The notes under the pieces: generated by a model | Seen by the model: only the letters and a program-made list of their open reading frames with translations | Database searches by the model: none | Told to the model about the DNA's origin: nothing | Assembly: GCA_015956445.1 (NCBI GenBank) | Contig: WIUZ02000005.1 | Coordinates: 1,860,001 to 1,924,000 of the forward strand | DNA length: 64,000 nucleotides | Direction: 5' to 3' | DNA from: Thelephora terrestris | Lineage: Eukaryota > Basidiomycota > Agaricomycetes > Thelephorales > Thelephoraceae | In this document: positions 60,297-64,000 of the stretch, in pieces | How the letters are laid out: each line of letters opens with the position of its first letter | Position numbering within the stretch: position 1 is the first letter of the stretch | Translations under genes and position numbers: made by a program

Positions 60297-60960
60297 TGAG
60301 ATGGCACAGAACAAAGGGTGAGAGTGGTTTGTGGTTGAACATGGGTGATAAGCATGATGCTGGGTTGCTGATGATATATATGTGCGTCCGTGGGCTTATG
60401 GGATGGTTGGGCACAGAGTGAGGGGACTGCAGTTTGCTTTATGGTCCTGTGACCCAAGTCATATGTTTGCAACTGGGTGAAGTTAGTCTTGGCTGGCATA
60501 CATGACATTAGGCTGAAACAGGTCATGATAGGTAGGTTAGGTTTGCCCATACCAGGTTAGGTTAGGTATAGGTTAGTATAGGTATAGGTTAGTTTAGGTA
60601 TAGGTTAGGTTAGGTTAGGTTAGGTTAGGTTAGGTGTAGGTTCAGGTCAGATAAGGTTAGGTTAGGTTAGGTCAGGTCAGGTCAGGTTAGGAGTAGATTT
60701 GGGATTAGACCAGGTTTAGGATTAGGTTAGGCTTAGGTTCATGGGTCAAGTTTACATTGGCTCAGGTTAGATTGAGGATTAGGTTGTGGCTATTATCAGG
60801 TTAAGTTTAGTTTCCATTAGGTTAGAGCCACAAACTGATATATGGTCTATCATGCATACAAACAGAGTCTAATTTTTTCAAATTCACACAGCTAATGGTT
60901 GATTTATAAAGTATCTCCTTTCCTGGAATAGTGATATAATCCATGGGACATGGAGAAAGA
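60297..60960 (-). repeat. Right inner arm with TTAGG-type runs
   Basis: Reverse complement of the left inner arm. TTAGG runs lie at about 60530-60720. Differences from the left are mainly a small change in pentamer number (about 20 nt shift of the mirror centre). Confidence 0.85.
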
Positions 60961-61001
60961 ACACCATTCTGCAACTGATGTCCCATGGGCACAAGATGCT
61001 G

Positions 61002-63395
61002 TTGTACAACCCATGGGGCATGGGAATTGGATAGCATTGTACAACCCATGGGGCATGGAAAATAGATAGTGTTGTACAACCCATGCCCCATGGAGAAAGG
61101 ATAGCGTTGTACAACCCATGGGGCATGGAGAATGGATAGTGTTGTACAACCCATGGGGCATGGGAATTGGATAGTGTTGTACAACCCATGCCCCATGGAG
61201 AATGGATAGCGTTGTACAACCCATGCCCCATGGGGAAAGGATAGCGTTGTACAACCCATGAGGCATGGGAAAGGGATAGTGTTGTACAACCCATGCCCCA
61301 TGGAGAAAGGATAGCGTTGTACAACCCATGACCCATGGGGAACGGATAGTGTTGTACAACCCATGACCCATGGGGAACGGATAGTGTTGTACAACCCATG
61401 GGGCATGGGAAATGGATAGCATTGTACAACCCATGGGGCATGGGAATCGGATAGCGTTGTACAACCCATGCCCCATGGAGAATGGATAGTGTTGTACAAC
61501 CCATGCCCCATGGAGAATGGATAGCGTTGTACAACCCATGCCCCATGGAGAATGGATAGCGTTGTACAACCCATGGGGCATGGGAATTGGATAGTGTTGT
61601 ACAACCCGTGACCCATGGGGAACAGATAGCGTTGTACAACCCATGGGGCATGGGAATTGGATAGTGTTGTACAACCCATGCCCCATGGGGAATGGATAGT
61701 GTTGTACAACCCATGACCCATGGGGAACGGATAGTGTTGTACAACCCATGGGGCATGGGAAATGGATAGCATTGTACAACCCATGGGGCATGGGAATCGG
61801 ATAGCGTTGTACAACCCATGCCCCATGGAGAATGGATAGTGTTGTACAACCCATGGGGCATGGAAAATAGATAGTGTTGTACAACCCATGCCCCATGGAG
61901 AATGGATAGCATTGTACAACCCATGGGGCATGGGAATCAGATAGTGTTGTACAACCCATGACCCATGGGGAACAGATAGCGTTGTACAACCCATGGGGCA
62001 TGGAGAATGGATAGTGTTGTACAACCCATGCCCCATGGGGAAAGGATAGTGTTGTACAACCCATGCCCTATGGGGAACGGATAGTGTTGTACAACCCATG
62101 GGGCATGAGAATCGGATAGCATTGTACAACCCATGGGGCATGGGAAATAGATAGTGTTGTACAACCCATGGGGCATGAGAATTGGATAGCATTGTACAAC
62201 CCATGGGGCATGGGAAATAGATAGTGTTGTACAACCCATGACCCATGGGAAATGGATAGAGTTGTACAACCCATGCCCCATGGAGAATGGATAGTGTTGT
62301 ACAACCCATGGGGCATGGGAAATGGATAGTGTTGTACAACCCATGGGGCATGGGAATCGGATAGGGTTGTACAACCCATGGGGCATGGGAAATAGATAGT
62401 GTTGTACAACCCATGACCCATGGGAAATGGATAGTGTTGTACAACCCATGCCCCATGGAGAATGGATAGCGTTGTACAACCCATGGGGCATGGGAATTGG
62501 ATAGTGTTGTACAACCCATGGGGCATGGAGAATGGATAGGGTTGTACAACCCATGCCCCATGGAGAAAGGATAGTGTTGTACAACCCATGGGGCATGGGA
62601 ATCAGATAGTGTTGTACAACCCATGACCCATGGGGAACAGATAGTGTTGTACAACCCATGGGGCATGGAGAATGGATAGTGTTGTACAACCCATGACCCA
62701 TGGGAAATGGATAGTGTTGTACAACCCATGCCCCATGGAGAATGGATAGCGTTGTACAACCCATGGGGCATGGGAATTGGATAGTGTTGTACAACCCATG
62801 GGGCATGGAGAATGGATAGGGTTGTACAACCCATGCCCCATGGAGAAAGGATAGCGTTGTACAACCCATGGGGCATGGGAATCAGATAGTGTTGTACAAC
62901 CCATGACCCATGGGGAACAGATAGTGTTGTACAACCCATGGGGCATGGAGAATGGATAGTGTTGTACAACCCATGCCCCATGGGGAAAGGATAGTGTTGT
63001 ACAACCCATGGGGCATGAGAATCGGATAGCATTGTACAACCCATGGGGCATGGGAAATAGATAGTGTTGTACAACCCATGACCCATGGGAAATGGATAGT
63101 GTTGTACAACCCATGCCCCATGGAGAATGGATAGCGTTGTACAACCCATGCCCCATGGGGAAAGGATAGCATTGTACAACCCATGAGGCATGGGGAAGGG
63201 ATAGTGTTGTACAACCCATGCCCCATGGAGAAAGGATAGCGTTGTACAACCCATGCCCCATGGAGAATGGATAGCGTTGTACAACCCATGACCCATGGGG
63301 AACAGATAGCATTGTACAACCCATGGGGCATGGGGAAGGGATAGTGTTGTACAACCCATGGGGCATGGGCAACAGATACCATTGTACAACCCATG
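61002..63395 (-). repeat. Right array, about 68 tandem 35-bp units, inverted
   Basis: TTGTACAA recurs every 35 bp from 61002 to 63382 (68 periods, no net indel). The units are the reverse complement of the left array. The minus strand therefore carries stop-free frames up to 861 codons, best read as array artefacts. The array is 23 units longer than the left one. Confidence 0.92.
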
Positions 63396-63494
63396 GGGCA
63401 TGGGCAACGGATACTATTCCATTACCCATGGGTCATGGGTTGTACAATGGTATCTTTTCTCCATGGGTCATGGGTTGTACAACGCGTTGTACAA
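63396..63494 (+). repeat. Outer end of right array with flipped units
   Basis: After 63395 the orientation reverses: TTGTACAA occurs at 63440 and 63475 with CTCCATGGGTCATGGG between them, in the left-array orientation. At 63475-63494 two copies abut as TTGTACAACGCGTTGTACAA, a perfect 20-bp palindrome. This local inversion is not seen in the left arm. Confidence 0.8.
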
Positions 63495-63568
63495 TGTTGC
63501 ATGGCCCATGACCCATGGAGAATTGTCACGATGTATGGTCCATGACCCATGGAGAAAAGATAGCTGAA
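63486..63568 (-). repeat. Right terminal inverted repeat
   Basis: Reverse complement of 57777-57859 with one mismatch in about 83 bp, ending TAGCTGAA followed by GGG and the direct repeat. Confidence 0.85.
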
Positions 63569-63571
63569 GGG

Positions 63572-63582
63572 GCTCCGCAAAC
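63572..63582. repeat. Right copy of 11-bp direct repeat
   Basis: GCTCCGCAAAC, identical to 57759-57769. Removing the element and one copy restores one continuous reading frame of the NLR exon. Confidence 0.85.
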
Positions 63583-63831
63583 ATCAGCACACGCGAGCCC
63601 TAGCTCGACATAATCCTTTCTGTCGACCGCTGAATCCTGCACACGTTAAACAACGAATGAAGGTTGACCGACAGACACGATCGAGAGGGAGCTCACTCTG
63701 ATCTCGGAGAGAAGATCGCTAGTCGAACCGATAACAGCCTTGGCTGGAGTGTTGCTCGGTACCTCCTTCGTACGATTTAGAGCTTCGATAGCGACACTCA
63801 ACCCTCTCTTTCGCTGAGATTTCGTGTTCAT
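63583..63831 (-). pseudogene. Displaced 5' end of the NLR gene
   Basis: On the minus strand exon 1 (63697-63831) starts MNTKSQRKRGLSVAIEALNRTKEVPSN and ends GSTSDLLSEIR at a GTGAGC donor. Exon 2 begins at 63636 (DSAVDRKDYVELGLACADVCG) and is interrupted at 63582 by the direct repeat. The following codons of the same exon (ALDRGLAYAHADQLKQPVFEA) lie 5.8 kb away at 57758 and continue in frame. This N-terminal helical segment, with LGLACADVC, is the usual adaptor region of mushroom NLRs. An upstream ATG in the same frame at 63915 is possible. As the gene stands, a normal transcript would have to cross the whole palindrome. Confidence 0.82.
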
Positions 63832-64000
63832 CGTCGAAACTCGGGATAGCCACGAGGAGATGGTGTGGTATGAAGGTTGGGAGGGAGAACCCGAAGCCCA
63901 ATACAAGCGTGGCAAGCAGAGCCAGCGTCTGATGAATATATCCCACTTTGAACCGCGTTATTCTAGCCTCTGAATCCCAGGCTGGATTCCAGCCTAGTCG
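63832..64000. other. Upstream region of the NLR gene and window edge
   Basis: Probable promoter and leader of the split NLR gene on the minus strand. One frame runs on upstream to 63915. Nothing else is seen. Confidence 0.4.

Larger units (their letters stand above)
57770..63571. mobile_element. 5.8-kb foldback (long inverted-repeat) DNA element, no transposase
   Basis: A DNA element bounded by the 11-bp direct repeat and built as two inverted arms around a centre near 60227. From the outside in: an inverted end repeat (57777-57859 and 63486-63568), an array of 35-bp units (left 57851-59426, right 61002-63390 or so), and a nearly matching inner segment of about 0.7 kb on each side (59460-60156 and 60297-60960) with CCTAA/TTAGG-type runs. 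The central spacer (60157-60296) is only weakly self-complementary. No transposase, RT or other enzyme was seen. Arms made of tandem sub-repeats are the hallmark of foldback elements; 11-bp duplication suggests mobilisation by a Mutator-like transposase in trans. The inner arms and end repeats are nearly identical, which points to recent insertion or ongoing conversion. Confidence 0.85.

Noticed and set aside
59690-60720. Chromosome end or interstitial telomere
   Set aside because: The pentamer runs are degenerate, inverted to each other, lie inside the foldback element and do not match TTAGGG.
57851-63390. CRISPR-like array
   Set aside because: The units are contiguous with no unique spacers, sit in a eukaryotic gene and form inverted arms; there are no cas genes.
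60822-63429. Minus-strand frames up to 861 codons in the right array
   Set aside because: Same repeat artefact in reverse orientation, continuing into the inner arm.
57770-63571. Retrovirus-like or Polinton-like element
   Set aside because: There is no reverse transcriptase, integrase, polymerase or capsid-like frame. Ends are inverted, not direct, and the duplication is 11 bp.

Overview
The window looks like a gene-dense stretch of a basidiomycete (Agaricomycetes-type) nuclear genome. Most genes are broken by many introns of about 50-70 nt with GT..AG ends. Intergenic gaps are short, both strands are used, and the families are fungal: Zn2Cys6 regulators, a YHM2 carrier, MSC2, TRS120, a secreted T1-type RNase and a mushroom-type NB-ARC/TPR NLR. 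No viral or retroviral element, CRISPR array, rRNA or tRNA was recognised by eye.

Layout. 0.3-5.8 kb: CNOT9/RCD1 and the zinc transporter MSC2, both on the minus strand. 6.7-11.5 kb: a secreted guanyl-specific RNase, a small GW/WG-rich protein, an F-box protein and a WW-domain protein. 11.7-19.6 kb: TRS120 (TRAPP II), an Mpv17/PMP22 membrane protein and a YHM2 citrate/oxoglutarate carrier. 20.1-30.1 kb: a long coiled-coil protein, a Rac-type GTPase and a single-pass membrane protein of unknown family. 31.1-41.6 kb: two related Zn2Cys6 transcription factors flanking prephenate dehydratase (PHA2) and the CPSF30/YTH1 polyadenylation factor. 42.3-53.9 kb: a small membrane protein, a RhoGEF-like scaffold, an NGL-type RNA exonuclease and an M16-family metalloprotease. 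55.1-63.8 kb: an NLR-like gene whose second coding exon is split by a 5.8-kb foldback element.

The most striking object is that foldback element (57770-63571). It is flanked by an 11-bp direct repeat. Its ends are near-perfect inverted repeats. Each arm holds an uninterrupted array of 35-bp units (about 45 on the left, 68 on the right) in opposite orientation, then a roughly 0.7-kb conserved inner segment with CCTAA/TTAGG-type pentamer runs. It encodes no recognisable transposase. The host gene reads on collinearly across one copy of the direct repeat. The very long ORFs inside the arrays arise because a stop-free 35-bp unit is open in every forward frame.

Smaller points of interest are a 5-nt micro-exon inside the zinc-cluster codons of one transcription factor, an 11-nt micro-exon in the NLR gene, three apparent GC-AG introns (two in the Rac gene), tandem GWG motifs in a small protein, and a very long His-rich loop in MSC2. 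Exon borders were read by eye from splice consensus, reading frame and remembered family sequences; no alignments were run.
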